Origin: Planococcus chinensis
Lineage (GTDB): Bacteria; Bacillota; Bacilli; Bacillales_A; Planococcaceae
Reading direction: 5' to 3'
DNA length: 64,000 nt
NCBI RefSeq assembly: GCF_020071995.1
Contig: NZ_JABWTK010000007.1
Coordinates: 62,001-126,000, forward strand
Position numbers and translations under genes: made by a program. Under the pieces are notes generated by a model. That model had not been told where the DNA came from, searched no databases, and saw nothing but the letters and a program-made list of their open reading frames with translations. Numbering within the stretch: the first letter of the stretch is position 1; every line of letters begins with the position of its first letter. Shown piece by piece: positions 26,001-33,771 of the stretch.

Positions 26001-26580
26001 CAGTATCATCCTGGATGTAAAATGCATTTCCGCCCCAGAAGCCTGTTCCAGTTGTGACGATGCCTTCAACTTGGATCAGTTCGCCGCCAGATGTGCGGGC
26101 TTTTGCGATGGAATCGACGATTGTCGCTTCCGGTGCTGGCGGTGGTGTTTCACCGGCAGAAAGAATCGTATATGCTGTTGGAGATTTTAAACCGGATGCT
26201 CCAAAATATTTTTCCAGGTTCCCTGTAATGGTAACCTGAGCTTTAAAGTTTTCTGGGTGGTCCACTAAATTCAATGCTGTGCGTATTGAAGTACTAGTCG
26301 GTAAAGCTACCGGCATGATTTTAGCTGGATCTGTTTCATCAGGAGAGTCAGCTAAAGCTAAGTTAGAAGGTACAGTAAATGGTCCTTCCTGTTTGTAACT
26401 TGGTCCGTTACTAACTGTTCCAACGATATACCCTTTCACTGTAGCTGTACCGCTGTTATTGGCGATCGCTTCCGCTACTGTAATCGGTTCTGCGGCATTT
26501 GCTGTTGCCATGGTCGGCAAGACAGCGGACAAAGCCAGAAGAAGGCTTAAGAAAATCTTGGTGAATACGTTTTTCGACAC
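23014..26580 (-). CDS. SLH-anchored multidomain extracellular nuclease (ExeM/NucH/YhcR type, 1188 aa)
   Basis: A signal peptide (about 1-29) is followed by a DUF6359-like domain (about 33-142), OB-fold nucleic-acid-binding domains (about 150-340 and 425-525), a chitobiase C-terminal-like domain (about 348-420), an endonuclease/exonuclease/phosphatase domain (about 684-988) and three SLH domains (1000-1188). Catalytic residues visible are N691 in SYNVENF, E728 in LIEVQD, H850 in SAHLNS, D903 in GDMND and D978-H979 in SDHDP. It should cut DNA or RNA at the cell surface. The start is GTG behind GAGGAG. It forms a scavenging set with endonuclease I (next gene) and the SLH 5'-nucleotidase at 31.3 kb. 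Confidence 0.93.
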   Translation of the reverse strand: MSKNVFTKIFLSLLLALSAVLPTMATANAAEPITVAEAIANNSGTATVKGYIVGTVSNGPSYKQEGPFTVPSNLALADSPDETDPAKIMPVALPTSTSIRTALNLVDHPENFKAQVTITGNLEKYFGASGLKSPTAYTILSAGETPPPAPEATIVDSIAKARTSGGELIQVEGIVTTGTGFWGGNAFYIQDDTAGMYVYTSSANVAPGDKVRLTGKTSEYSGELQLQPTNIEVVSKNNALPETQTVSPAGVNEETQGEHILIENAVITGLTSVNDYGTFEFTAKAENGETVVVRNDNRNGYLFDQFTKQYKEGDLIHVSGIASKFNTSYQVKTLGSESFDLVNKPAVYTNLFPGVVSEGTEIDLQSGWDNAEIYYTLDGSKPTASSTRYTAPIVLAKDTTIKAIAIGDKTSEVFSFDYTVLKTADLKIRDIQGDGHYSDYKNVVVNDIVGVVTHLYNSANFVIQDTNPDNDLTTSEAIMVNKASNGLAVGDLVKVSGTVEEHFQEGYSDMKDVDLPITRIRATEAVANGTAPLPEPIVIGEDVQPPSEIIDNDGLTSFDPEEDGIDFWESLELMRLAVPNAKILGPQGYGEVVVVAENSPNTVFHKQGGILLSENDYNPERITVDFNNEKFIAKAGDSFDGDVIGVMGFGFGNYKLWTNEKDLPPLVDGKVKPETTWIENAEDKLTVASYNVENFSADPNHTSNEKAARLGESFVKNLNSPDIISLIEVQDNDGPIASGNSDATKSYERLIAAIKAAGGPEYKFTDIVPEYNKDGGEPGGNIRVGFLYNPERVSLVEGAKGSSTETNSWKDGELVLNPGRIQPIPMPGTRKPLAAQFDFQGEKVIVISAHLNSKGGDQSLFGKNQPPVLGSVPERIELAKAINGFIAEGQKQDPDLNVVVTGDMNDFEFTPALKALKGDNLTNKVEDVPLEDRFSYYYQGNSQVLDHILVTNNLADNTDIDMLHINSMFMEYHGHASDHDPVLAQIDFNSNEEEPELPEMPFTDVFESDWSYSHIYNLYRDGIINGTTATTFSPKKNLTRVEAVTIMTRMFDLEPEKAPKSKFKDIGKLYPERQAEINAAYHAGLIKGFNATEFKPNEPITRAHFALLVHRLIEMTTEEYGVDKYAPYKDISRLTKEEKEAITVLYELEIAHGYNNKFMPAKFTSREEAAKMFDIFIDYLVAEDASLK

Positions 26581-26818
26581 TCGTTTTCCACTCCTCAGGA
26601 GATTTACTATGGTACGGGAATAGTATACTTCATAATTGTAAAAAATTATATTTATTTTTTCGGAATAAGATAAATAAATACAATTTTCTATGGAGTCGCT
26701 CTATTACCAAAGTTGGAGGCAGAAAAATGGTAAAAAGAGGGTTGATTTGCTTGAAGAAAGTACTTGGCAAATGGGCAACTTGTCCTCAGGTGTCTCTTCT
26801 AAGTGCTCCCATTGAATC

Positions 26819-26938
26819 TCTATCGAAGTTTTTGGAGGTTTTATCGGTGTTTTTCGCTTTTCTATCGAAGTTTTTCGCTTTTCTATCGAAGTTTCCAACG
26901 CTTCTATCGATGTTTTTCAACTTTCTTCCGTAGTTCCC
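26819..26938 (+). repeat. Family C composite 1, left array (5 clear units plus 1 decayed)
   Basis: TATCG of the core TCTATCGAAGTTTTT starts at 26821, 26842, 26863, 26884 and 26905, exactly 21 bp apart; a decayed unit (TCTTCCGTAGTT) keeps the phase at 26926. The gap lies between the SLH nuclease start and the FAD enzyme end. Confidence 0.88.
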
Positions 26939-26978
26939 CAAACAGATTTCTAAAGATCAAATAGCTTTGATTGGAAAA

Positions 26979-27041
26979 GCCCTTCGCTTAAGCGAAGGGC
27001 TCCTTTAAGACCTAAGGGCGCATTTCGCCTTAGCGAAATGC
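26979..27041. other. Family C composite 1, hairpin pair
   Basis: Hairpin I is a perfect 22-bp palindrome CCCTTCGCTTAAGCGAAGGG plus one pair (26979-27000). Hairpin II is GCATTTCGC-N4-GCGAAATGC (27020-27041). On the minus strand hairpin I is followed by CTTTTCC, a weak terminator-like tail. Confidence 0.75.
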
Positions 27042-27064
27042 CGCAGGGACCGTGGAAGTATTTC

Positions 27065-27193
27065 CTTATCGAAGTTTTATATGAGCTAGACCACTGTCTT
27101 ATTGGAATCTATCGAAGTTTTTGAGGCTTCTATCGGTGTTTTTTCGATTTCTATCGAAGTTTCACAGCTTTCTATCGACGTTCTTCACTCGCG
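27065..27193 (+). repeat. Family C composite 1, right array
   Basis: TATCG at 27067, 27110, 27131, 27152 and 27173; the first gap of 43 bp hides one decayed unit, the others are exactly 21 bp. The last unit ends in CGACGTTCTT, as in the other family C arrays. Confidence 0.85.
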
Positions 27194-27230
27194 TACACCC
27201 TCAAGCTAATGTGCTGCCTCATCTTTCCCA

Positions 27231-27264
27231 AAAGAAAAAGGCATTTGCAAGCAAATGCCTTTCT
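27231..27264 (-). terminator. Intrinsic terminator of the FAD enzyme gene
   Basis: AGGCATTTGC / GCAAATGCCT hairpin with TTTTTCTTTT on the minus strand. Confidence 0.85.
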
Positions 27265-27268
27265 CTTC

Positions 27269-29083
27269 TTATTGAATTTTCTTCAGCACTTTCCCGATGA
27301 GGTAATATGCTTCCGCACCGGTCAATGGCCGGTCTTCTTTCAGCCGGTTTGCAATGGTTCCGTCAATCAGGCCGGCTTTGACCGCTTCGCCCCAAGGGTC
27401 CACTTCTTCTATTGTTATCCCGTTGAATGCGAGAATCAGCTTGGCGGCTTGATTGCGGGTCAATTCCTGGTCCGCCGTCACTTGCCCTTGCATCGCTTCC
27501 AGATTGGCGCGCATTTTTTCAGCTTCGGGCGTTGAGATGCGGTTGGCGCCGTGCATTAAAATGTTTGCAAATGCTTGTTCCACCATCGGCTCTTCCACTG
27601 GCAATTTGTTTTCATATGCGCCTTTGATCAAGCCAAGGTTAAGCAGGGTCCGGACTTCCGGGTAAAACCATTCCCCTTCGTAAGAGTAGCCGAGGTCGAA
27701 TGAATAGAGATTGGCGCCTTGCTCTTTCAGCGTATGCTGAAGCTTTTTGATGGCTGCTTTGTCTTTGCTCATTTCCCGCAAGCCCATGTCTTCGTTGATT
27801 GAAATGGCCGCTGCTGCACCTGCCGCTTCGCCGGCCGTCATGCCAGTCGGCAATACGCGTGCACTGCCGGCAGCGAGCGAGCTGTAGCCGGCGGCTTTGC
27901 TTGCGACGAGCAATCCGTCTACGTTCTGCGGCACAAGCGAGCGGAACGGGATGGCGTATTGCACCGGATCGCTATAGATGGCGCCGTAGTCTTCAATGGA
28001 CGTGGCTTGTTCATCGACCGGGTAAGCACCGAATCCGATTGAATCCCAATGGTCTTTGTTTTCCCAGACATCACTCAATGGCAGTTGGTATTCCGCTTTT
28101 ATGTGGCGGGTTTCTCTTATATAAAGTTCTTCCGGGTAACTTGCAACTTCCGCTTTTTCAAATCCCGGGAAGTTGTTGCGCAGAAACTCTACTATATAAT
28201 TGGTTTCCTCTTTCCCCATTTCGATGGCGGCTTTTTTCGACTCCGGATCCAGTCCGTCCACGCCGAAAATTTGCAGTGCATTGATGACAATGGTCCCGTC
28301 GCTTTGGCGGACAATGTTCAACCCGCGAAGGCGTGTGTCTTTTGCATGGTGCGCTTTATAATCGAAATGCAAATCGCCGTATCCCCAGGCGACATTGCCG
28401 CTTACTTCACCGCCGCCAAAGACGCCTTCTTTCGATGCTTTTTGGAGCCCTTCCCAGTCGACGCCTTTCAAGTGGATCATCAGCGTCACGGCCATTTTCC
28501 GGTCTTCAAGGCCCATGTCTCCGCCGCCGGCAAAATAAGGAGCCCCTGCTTTCACGGCCAAATCTCCGTCTTTCGTGCTGTCGATAAAGCGTTTTGCGGT
28601 AACCGTCCGGCTTTCTCCCGACGCTTCCGCCAACTTAATGGCTGAGAGGCGTTTGCCTTCTTTCACCGTTTCAGTAATTTGCGTTTCCTTCAGTAAGGTC
28701 AGGTTGTCTTCTTCAGCCACCAATTGGTGAAACGCTTTTTCCGCGGTTTCAATGTCAAAGCCCACTTGGCCGCCGACCATCTCATGCCATTCGGCAAAAA
28801 TCCCGGCATTGGCGGGATTGCCGTTTTTATCCGAGCTGACATCAAGAAAATTCAGCATGCCGTCTGTCATTAAACCGCCTAAGCTATCATCCTCGGAGAT
28901 CAATAGCGTCTTGCTGCCGTTCCTTGCTGCCGAAACAGCCGCCGCCACGCCTTCCGGTTCACCCCCGAAGACCACGACATCAAAGTCGGTTGCTGAAGCT
29001 TCTTCCTTAAAGCCCATCCATCCCGCAATCAACAAAATTGCGAGCAGAAGCAATGCAATAAATCCTATATGTGTCTTTTTCAT
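27269..29083 (-). CDS. Membrane-anchored FAD-dependent oxidoreductase with SLH-like C-terminal repeats (604 aa)
   Basis: An uncleaved-looking N-terminal membrane segment (about 4-24) precedes an FAD_oxidored domain (PF12831 type). The dinucleotide-binding signature VVVFGGEPEGVAAAVSAARNG begins near residue 36, and LLVASKAAGYSSLAAGSARV and TGMTAGEAAGAAAAI lie near 395-435. The last ~150 residues carry SLH-like features: GLIKG, ELTRNQAAKLIL, and AGLIDGT followed by PLTGAEAYYLIGKV. I read these as degenerate SLH repeats. The ATG at 29083 follows GGAGG by 5 nt and is preferred over the ATG 12 bases upstream, which lies inside the ribosome site. Substrate unknown. A flavoenzyme facing outward would be unusual. 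Confidence 0.75.
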   Translation of the reverse strand: MKKTHIGFIALLLLAILLIAGWMGFKEEASATDFDVVVFGGEPEGVAAAVSAARNGSKTLLISEDDSLGGLMTDGMLNFLDVSSDKNGNPANAGIFAEWHEMVGGQVGFDIETAEKAFHQLVAEEDNLTLLKETQITETVKEGKRLSAIKLAEASGESRTVTAKRFIDSTKDGDLAVKAGAPYFAGGGDMGLEDRKMAVTLMIHLKGVDWEGLQKASKEGVFGGGEVSGNVAWGYGDLHFDYKAHHAKDTRLRGLNIVRQSDGTIVINALQIFGVDGLDPESKKAAIEMGKEETNYIVEFLRNNFPGFEKAEVASYPEELYIRETRHIKAEYQLPLSDVWENKDHWDSIGFGAYPVDEQATSIEDYGAIYSDPVQYAIPFRSLVPQNVDGLLVASKAAGYSSLAAGSARVLPTGMTAGEAAGAAAAISINEDMGLREMSKDKAAIKKLQHTLKEQGANLYSFDLGYSYEGEWFYPEVRTLLNLGLIKGAYENKLPVEEPMVEQAFANILMHGANRISTPEAEKMRANLEAMQGQVTADQELTRNQAAKLILAFNGITIEEVDPWGEAVKAGLIDGTIANRLKEDRPLTGAEAYYLIGKVLKKIQ

Positions 29084-29254
29084 TATGTCCTCCATTTATG
29101 CTTATTCCAAATATGCCTCCTGTAATGGTAGCAGACCCATTGCCTTCTTTCAAACCTCTCCTCGCACACAATTCCGCAGCTACTTGACTTCTTCCGTTCT
29201 TTCACGAACAATAAAGGTTGGACAAAAAAAGGATCTAAATTAGGTGGTTAATTT

Positions 29255-31132
29255 ATGAAAAAAGAATCGGTACTTCAATTCTTCAAAAGTCATTTGTTTA
29301 TTATTTCTCTTTTATTATTATTAAAAGTGGTGCTGCTGCGCTTCTTATTATTCCAGGAAGTCAGTCTGTTGAAAGCAGTTGTCCTGGAGCTGAGCTATAT
29401 TGTGCTGTTTGCGGCCATCATTGAATTGATTGCCGTGAAATGGAAGCCGTGGACGTTTCTCCTGTTCAGCCTTCTGTTTTCCACACTGTTTTTGGCGGTC
29501 ATTATGTATCATTCCTTCTTCGGCCGTATCGTAACGTACTTTGCGCTGTTCCAGGTTGGCCAAGTCGGCACCATTTCGGAAAGCATCACGGCGTTGCTGA
29601 ATCCGGTCTATATTCTGTTCTTCGCAGACATTCTCATTTTGCTCGTCTTGCTGGCGTTCCGGAAATACCCGCTCAGCACAAAGCCTTTGAATGCGAAATA
29701 TTTGGTTGTGCCGATTTTATTGGCAGCGATTGTTGTGACGCTCGTCAACTTTACATCCCATAAAGATGAACTGATTGCGAACAACGTTATTGCTGCAGAA
29801 GAAAAAGGGATCCTGAACTATGAAGCGCTCGAAATCGTTTTTGGCCCTGACAGCCAAGTAAACGCACAAACCAATGTGTCGGTCGAAAACGCAGCCGAGC
29901 TGCAAAAAGAAGTGCTGGAATTGAAAGGGTTAGAGGACATTCCGGTTGCGGATCGCAAATTTTTCGGTGATGCCGAAGGACGCAATTTGATTGTCATCCA
30001 AGTTGAGTCGATGCAGAACTTCCCGCTCCGCCTGGATGTCGGCGGCAATGAAGTGACGCCGAACATGAACAAATTGCTTGATGAAAGTTTTTATTTCCCG
30101 AACACCGCCCAGCAGACCGGGCCTGGAAATACGTCGGATGCGGAATTTATCCTGAACACCTCGCTTTACCCGGTGGCGTTCAACCCGACCTCCCAAACCT
30201 TTGGCAATAAACAATTCCCAAGTCTGCCGCGTTTGCTGAACGAGCGCAACTACACGACAATGACGTTCCACGCGGATGACATTTCTTTCTGGAACCGCGA
30301 TGAATTGTATCCGGCACTTGGATTCAATAATTTCTACTACGGCGAATTCTTTGGCAATGAAGACGTGATCGGCATCGGTCCATCTGATGAAGTCATGTTC
30401 GACAAAGCCTTGCCGGTATTGAAAGAACAACACGCCAAAGACAAACCGTTCTTTGCCCATCTGATCGGGCTGACCAGCCACCATCCATTCACGTTGCCAG
30501 CAGAAGAACGCCAGTTTGTGCTGCCGGATCAATTCAAAGATTCTTTGACCGGTGATTATTTAGTATCCATGCATTATATGGACCGCGTCATCAACGATTT
30601 TATTGAGCAATTAAAAGCAGAAGGCATTTACGAAAACAGCGTCATTGCCATTTACGGCGACCATTTCGGCCTGCAGCAAAGCGCCATCAGCGAACGCGAT
30701 GTCGATTTGGTCAGCGAATTGCTCGGCCGCGAGTACCAGACACTGGACCGTTTGAATGTCCCGTTCATCGTCCATGCGCCTGGGATTACGGATCAGGGCG
30801 AGACTTTCGAGAAAATGAGCGGCCAGCTGGATATGATGCCGACGCTAGCCAACCTGCTTGGTTTGCCGCTCGACGAACAAGTGGTCTTCGGGCAAGATTT
30901 GTTGAATCACGATTCCAACTTGCTCGGTGCCCGCTATTACTTGCCAGTCGGTTCGTTCTGGAACGACGACATCCTGTTCATGCCGGAAAAAGGCTTTGAA
31001 GACGGCACCGCTTTCGATTTGGAAACGGAAACGCCGCTGGATGATTTCAGCCAGTACAAAGCGGACTACGACCGCATCCTGCAGCTCGAAAGCTTGTCGG
31101 ATGCTTATCTGGAAAGTTTGCCTGAACGATAA
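29255..31132 (+). CDS. LtaS-type sulfatase-fold polyglycerolphosphate transferase (625 aa)
   Basis: Five membrane segments (about 13-165) precede an extracellular sulfatase-fold domain. The LtaS metal/nucleophile set is present: E251 in VIQVES, T293 in GPGNTSD, H339 in HADD and D469-H470 in YGDHFG. In LtaS and its Bacillus paralogues the threonine accepts glycerol phosphate from phosphatidylglycerol to build or prime lipoteichoic acid. AGGTGG lies 8 nt before the ATG. It stands alone and is divergent from the FAD enzyme. Whether it is the main synthase or a primase/paralogue (YfnI, YqgS, YvgJ type) cannot be told from sequence alone. Confidence 0.88.
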   Translation: MKKESVLQFFKSHLFIISLLLLLKVVLLRFLLFQEVSLLKAVVLELSYIVLFAAIIELIAVKWKPWTFLLFSLLFSTLFLAVIMYHSFFGRIVTYFALFQVGQVGTISESITALLNPVYILFFADILILLVLLAFRKYPLSTKPLNAKYLVVPILLAAIVVTLVNFTSHKDELIANNVIAAEEKGILNYEALEIVFGPDSQVNAQTNVSVENAAELQKEVLELKGLEDIPVADRKFFGDAEGRNLIVIQVESMQNFPLRLDVGGNEVTPNMNKLLDESFYFPNTAQQTGPGNTSDAEFILNTSLYPVAFNPTSQTFGNKQFPSLPRLLNERNYTTMTFHADDISFWNRDELYPALGFNNFYYGEFFGNEDVIGIGPSDEVMFDKALPVLKEQHAKDKPFFAHLIGLTSHHPFTLPAEERQFVLPDQFKDSLTGDYLVSMHYMDRVINDFIEQLKAEGIYENSVIAIYGDHFGLQQSAISERDVDLVSELLGREYQTLDRLNVPFIVHAPGITDQGETFEKMSGQLDMMPTLANLLGLPLDEQVVFGQDLLNHDSNLLGARYYLPVGSFWNDDILFMPEKGFEDGTAFDLETETPLDDFSQYKADYDRILQLESLSDAYLESLPER

Positions 31133-31174
31133 AAAATGCCCCGCTTCCTTAAGTTTAGGAAGCGGGGCATTTTT
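31131..31174 (+). terminator. Intrinsic terminator of the LtaS-type gene
   Basis: ATGCCCCGCTTCCT / AGGAAGCGGGGCAT hairpin followed by TTTTT. Confidence 0.9.
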
Positions 31175-31204
31175 GTGTGATTTTGGTTGAATTGCGAACC
31201 ATAA

Positions 31205-31246
31205 ACAAAAATCCCGCCACACCGGCGAACCGGTGGGCGGGGTTTT
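31205..31246 (-). terminator. Intrinsic terminator of the SLH 5'-nucleotidase gene
   Basis: CCCCGCCCACCGG / CCGGTGTGGCGGG hairpin with TTTTTG on the minus strand. Confidence 0.85.
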
Positions 31247-31252
31247 GCTATT

Positions 31253-33463
31253 TTATTCGCTTGGTATTTGCTTGATCAGCAACGAGAACATTTTTGCTGT
31301 TTCTTCACGTGTTGTGAATTTAGCTGGCATGTAGTTGCCTTTCCAGCCTTCTGAAATCTCGAAATCGTAAAGCATCGTGACTGCTTTTTGCGACTCATCG
31401 TTCAACTTGCTGATATCTTTGAACGGAGCCGGTTTAGTCATTGCGTAATCTTTGTCGCTTGCATGGTCATACAAACGGTTCATGATCACAGCAAAGTGTT
31501 CGCGCGAAATTTTTTCGTTCGGGTTGAATTTCGTGCTGCTGACGCCTTTGATCAAGCCTGCTGCAACAGCGGCATTGATTTCTGCTTGGCGATCCGGGTG
31601 AAGTTTTGAAATATCCGTAAACTTGGATTTTGGTGCATCAGCTACTGGCAAGCCCAGTGTACGTACCATAAGCGTTACTGCCTGCCAGCGTGGCAAGTCT
31701 TGTTTTGGCGAGAATGTCGTGCCTGTTGTTCCGTTGATGATGCCTTTTCCGTACAAGTCTTGGATGTATGGATAAGCCCATCCTTTTTCGTCAAGATCAG
31801 TAAACGGCATTTCCACTTCCCCTGGCTCTTCAGTTACAGGAGCCGGCACGATGCCGTACGGATTTCCTTCTTGCAACGATGTTACATAATCGATGAACAT
31901 TTCATAATCGATGTTGCCTGGCTCACTTACACGGCCATCAGCATACGCTTCACCAAATGAAGTGTAGCCGTCTCCGCCTTTTGCAGTGAACGTATTCGTC
32001 GCTACTTTATAGTTCTTATTCAAATCAAGTGCTGTACTTGTACCATTTTCCACTACTGTCACTTCTGTAACACGTGACCCTGCTGGCTGTGTATTATCAA
32101 ACTTGAAATCCAGTCCAGCTGTATGCAGGAAACCGCCGGATTCATTTGGATGATCTTTCACACTGTTTTCAAGAGCTGCTTTAATTTCTGTACCTTTTAG
32201 GTCCATAATAGCCAATGCGTTGCCAAAAGGCATAACCGTCAAAACATCACCGACTGTGATGACACCTTCTGTAATAGAAGCACGGATGCCGCCGCCGTTT
32301 TGTACAGCGATGACTGTTGCAGGATCAATCTTTTTCGCAGTTGAAAGCATACCTTCTGTAATCAAGCTTCCAAGATTTGTTTCAGAAGCACGGACACCTG
32401 TTCCGTCCCCATTTGTTTTGCTGCGGCCGCCGTCAAGCAAAATTGTGGCTTCCGCTCCAATTGATTCGTTTTTAACTGCATCAACTTCTTCAGAGTATTC
32501 TTTTAGCTCTTCAGCAACTGCTGCGTCAGGAGTAAGAGTCGATTTCGCCACTTCGTGTAGAGTTCCAACGTGATTTGTAATTACGCCTTCTTCATTGAAA
32601 GTAACATCCAATTGGCCGACAAATTTGCCGTATTCGTTCGCTTGAACGATGACAACCGGGTCCACGTTTTCCACTACTACAGGTGGAGATACTTTTGTAT
32701 GAGTGTGTCCACCGACAATGACGTCAATTCCTTCCACTTCTTTTGCAAGCGTTAAATCGTTGTCGAATTTAATAGAGTCATCAAAACCGATATGTGTCAA
32801 TGCTACGATTTTATCTACGCCAGCTTCTTCAAAAGCTGCTACTGCTTCTTCAGCTGCTTCCAGGTAATTGGTGAATTCAACATCGGCTGGGCTGGAAATA
32901 GAAGCTGTTTCTTCAGTTGTCAAACCGAAAATCCCTATTTCTTCTCCGTTCACTTCTTTAATGATGCCGTTGTAAATCTCGCCGTCCCCGTAATCGGCTG
33001 TATACTCTTTATGTTGCCATTCGCCGAGGAATTCATTTGCAGCAAAGTCCACGTTCGCTGAGACGAATGGGAAATCAGCTTCGGCAACAAACTCATCAAG
33101 TGCCTGATGGTTGTCCACTGAACCAAGGTCGAATTCATGGTTCCCGAAAGTCATGGCATCGTATTTCATCATGTTCATGAATGTCATATCTGCCTGTCCT
33201 TGGAAAGTATTAAAGTAAAGCGTTCCTGAAAAAACGTCACCCGCGTCAAGCAATAAATTATTTGGTTTCTTTCCGCGAATATCATTCACAATTGCTGCAC
33301 GCGTCGCTACATTATCCAAATTCGCATGCGTGTCGTTCGTGTGCATAATCGTCAGTTCGAAATCTCCCGGTTCAGCTGCTTTTACATCAGCGGGCGCTTG
33401 AACTCCAATCACACTAGCTGTCAATGCAGCAGCGATTGTGGCCTTAAACACTTTTCCTTTCAT
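31253..33463 (-). CDS. SLH-anchored 5'-nucleotidase (736 aa)
   Basis: A signal peptide (about 1-29) precedes the metallophosphoesterase domain with D44-T-H46, D73 and D76 (LLDAGDVF), N108-H109, H224 and GGHTH (251-255), then the 5'-nucleotidase C-terminal domain (about 335-530) and three SLH domains (about 560-736). The family dephosphorylates nucleotides outside the cell. Its nucleotidase part is a distant relative of the 1174-3135 protein, which is CpdB-like and lacks SLH. Its SLH region resembles that of the SLH nuclease (shared FTDI, LHPDRQAEINAA and MPAKFTTREE motifs), so the two anchors probably have a common origin. GGATGG precedes the ATG. Confidence 0.92.
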   Translation of the reverse strand: MKGKVFKATIAAALTASVIGVQAPADVKAAEPGDFELTIMHTNDTHANLDNVATRAAIVNDIRGKKPNNLLLDAGDVFSGTLYFNTFQGQADMTFMNMMKYDAMTFGNHEFDLGSVDNHQALDEFVAEADFPFVSANVDFAANEFLGEWQHKEYTADYGDGEIYNGIIKEVNGEEIGIFGLTTEETASISSPADVEFTNYLEAAEEAVAAFEEAGVDKIVALTHIGFDDSIKFDNDLTLAKEVEGIDVIVGGHTHTKVSPPVVVENVDPVVIVQANEYGKFVGQLDVTFNEEGVITNHVGTLHEVAKSTLTPDAAVAEELKEYSEEVDAVKNESIGAEATILLDGGRSKTNGDGTGVRASETNLGSLITEGMLSTAKKIDPATVIAVQNGGGIRASITEGVITVGDVLTVMPFGNALAIMDLKGTEIKAALENSVKDHPNESGGFLHTAGLDFKFDNTQPAGSRVTEVTVVENGTSTALDLNKNYKVATNTFTAKGGDGYTSFGEAYADGRVSEPGNIDYEMFIDYVTSLQEGNPYGIVPAPVTEEPGEVEMPFTDLDEKGWAYPYIQDLYGKGIINGTTGTTFSPKQDLPRWQAVTLMVRTLGLPVADAPKSKFTDISKLHPDRQAEINAAVAAGLIKGVSSTKFNPNEKISREHFAVIMNRLYDHASDKDYAMTKPAPFKDISKLNDESQKAVTMLYDFEISEGWKGNYMPAKFTTREETAKMFSLLIKQIPSE

Positions 33464-33771
33464 TCTGACACCATCCTTAATAGTTTTTTGAGCAATTGCC
33501 GTCTACCCAGCTGCCTGTATCGGATCAATGCTCTGTCTCTTTGAACACAGCAAGTAAGCGCAATCATTCGCTTTTAGTGTAGCACGCCCCCTTTTTTAGA
33601 ACAATAAGATTTTTAAATGAATTGCCATTTAACTAAATCTTTATACCCCCTTTACAATTCCGTAAATAGCACTAGCAATTGCCGTGGTAAAATGATGGAG
33701 GTGTGTTTAACGTACAGGATCCTTTCCAAATCTATAATCGATGAGGCAATCAAAGAAAGCATGGTGATCAA
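33464..33771. other. Divergent intergenic region without further gene
   Basis: 308 bp between the divergent 5'-nucleotidase and acyltransferase genes. AT-rich, with no ORF, repeat or convincing terminator. It must hold both promoters, but I could not place them with confidence. Confidence 0.35.

Noticed and set aside
26704..26898. Minus-strand ORF with heptad-like repeats (KTSIEKR)
   Set aside because: It is a by-product of the 21-bp (7-codon) period of the family C array; there is no ribosome site, and other arrays have 20- and 22-bp units that break the frame.
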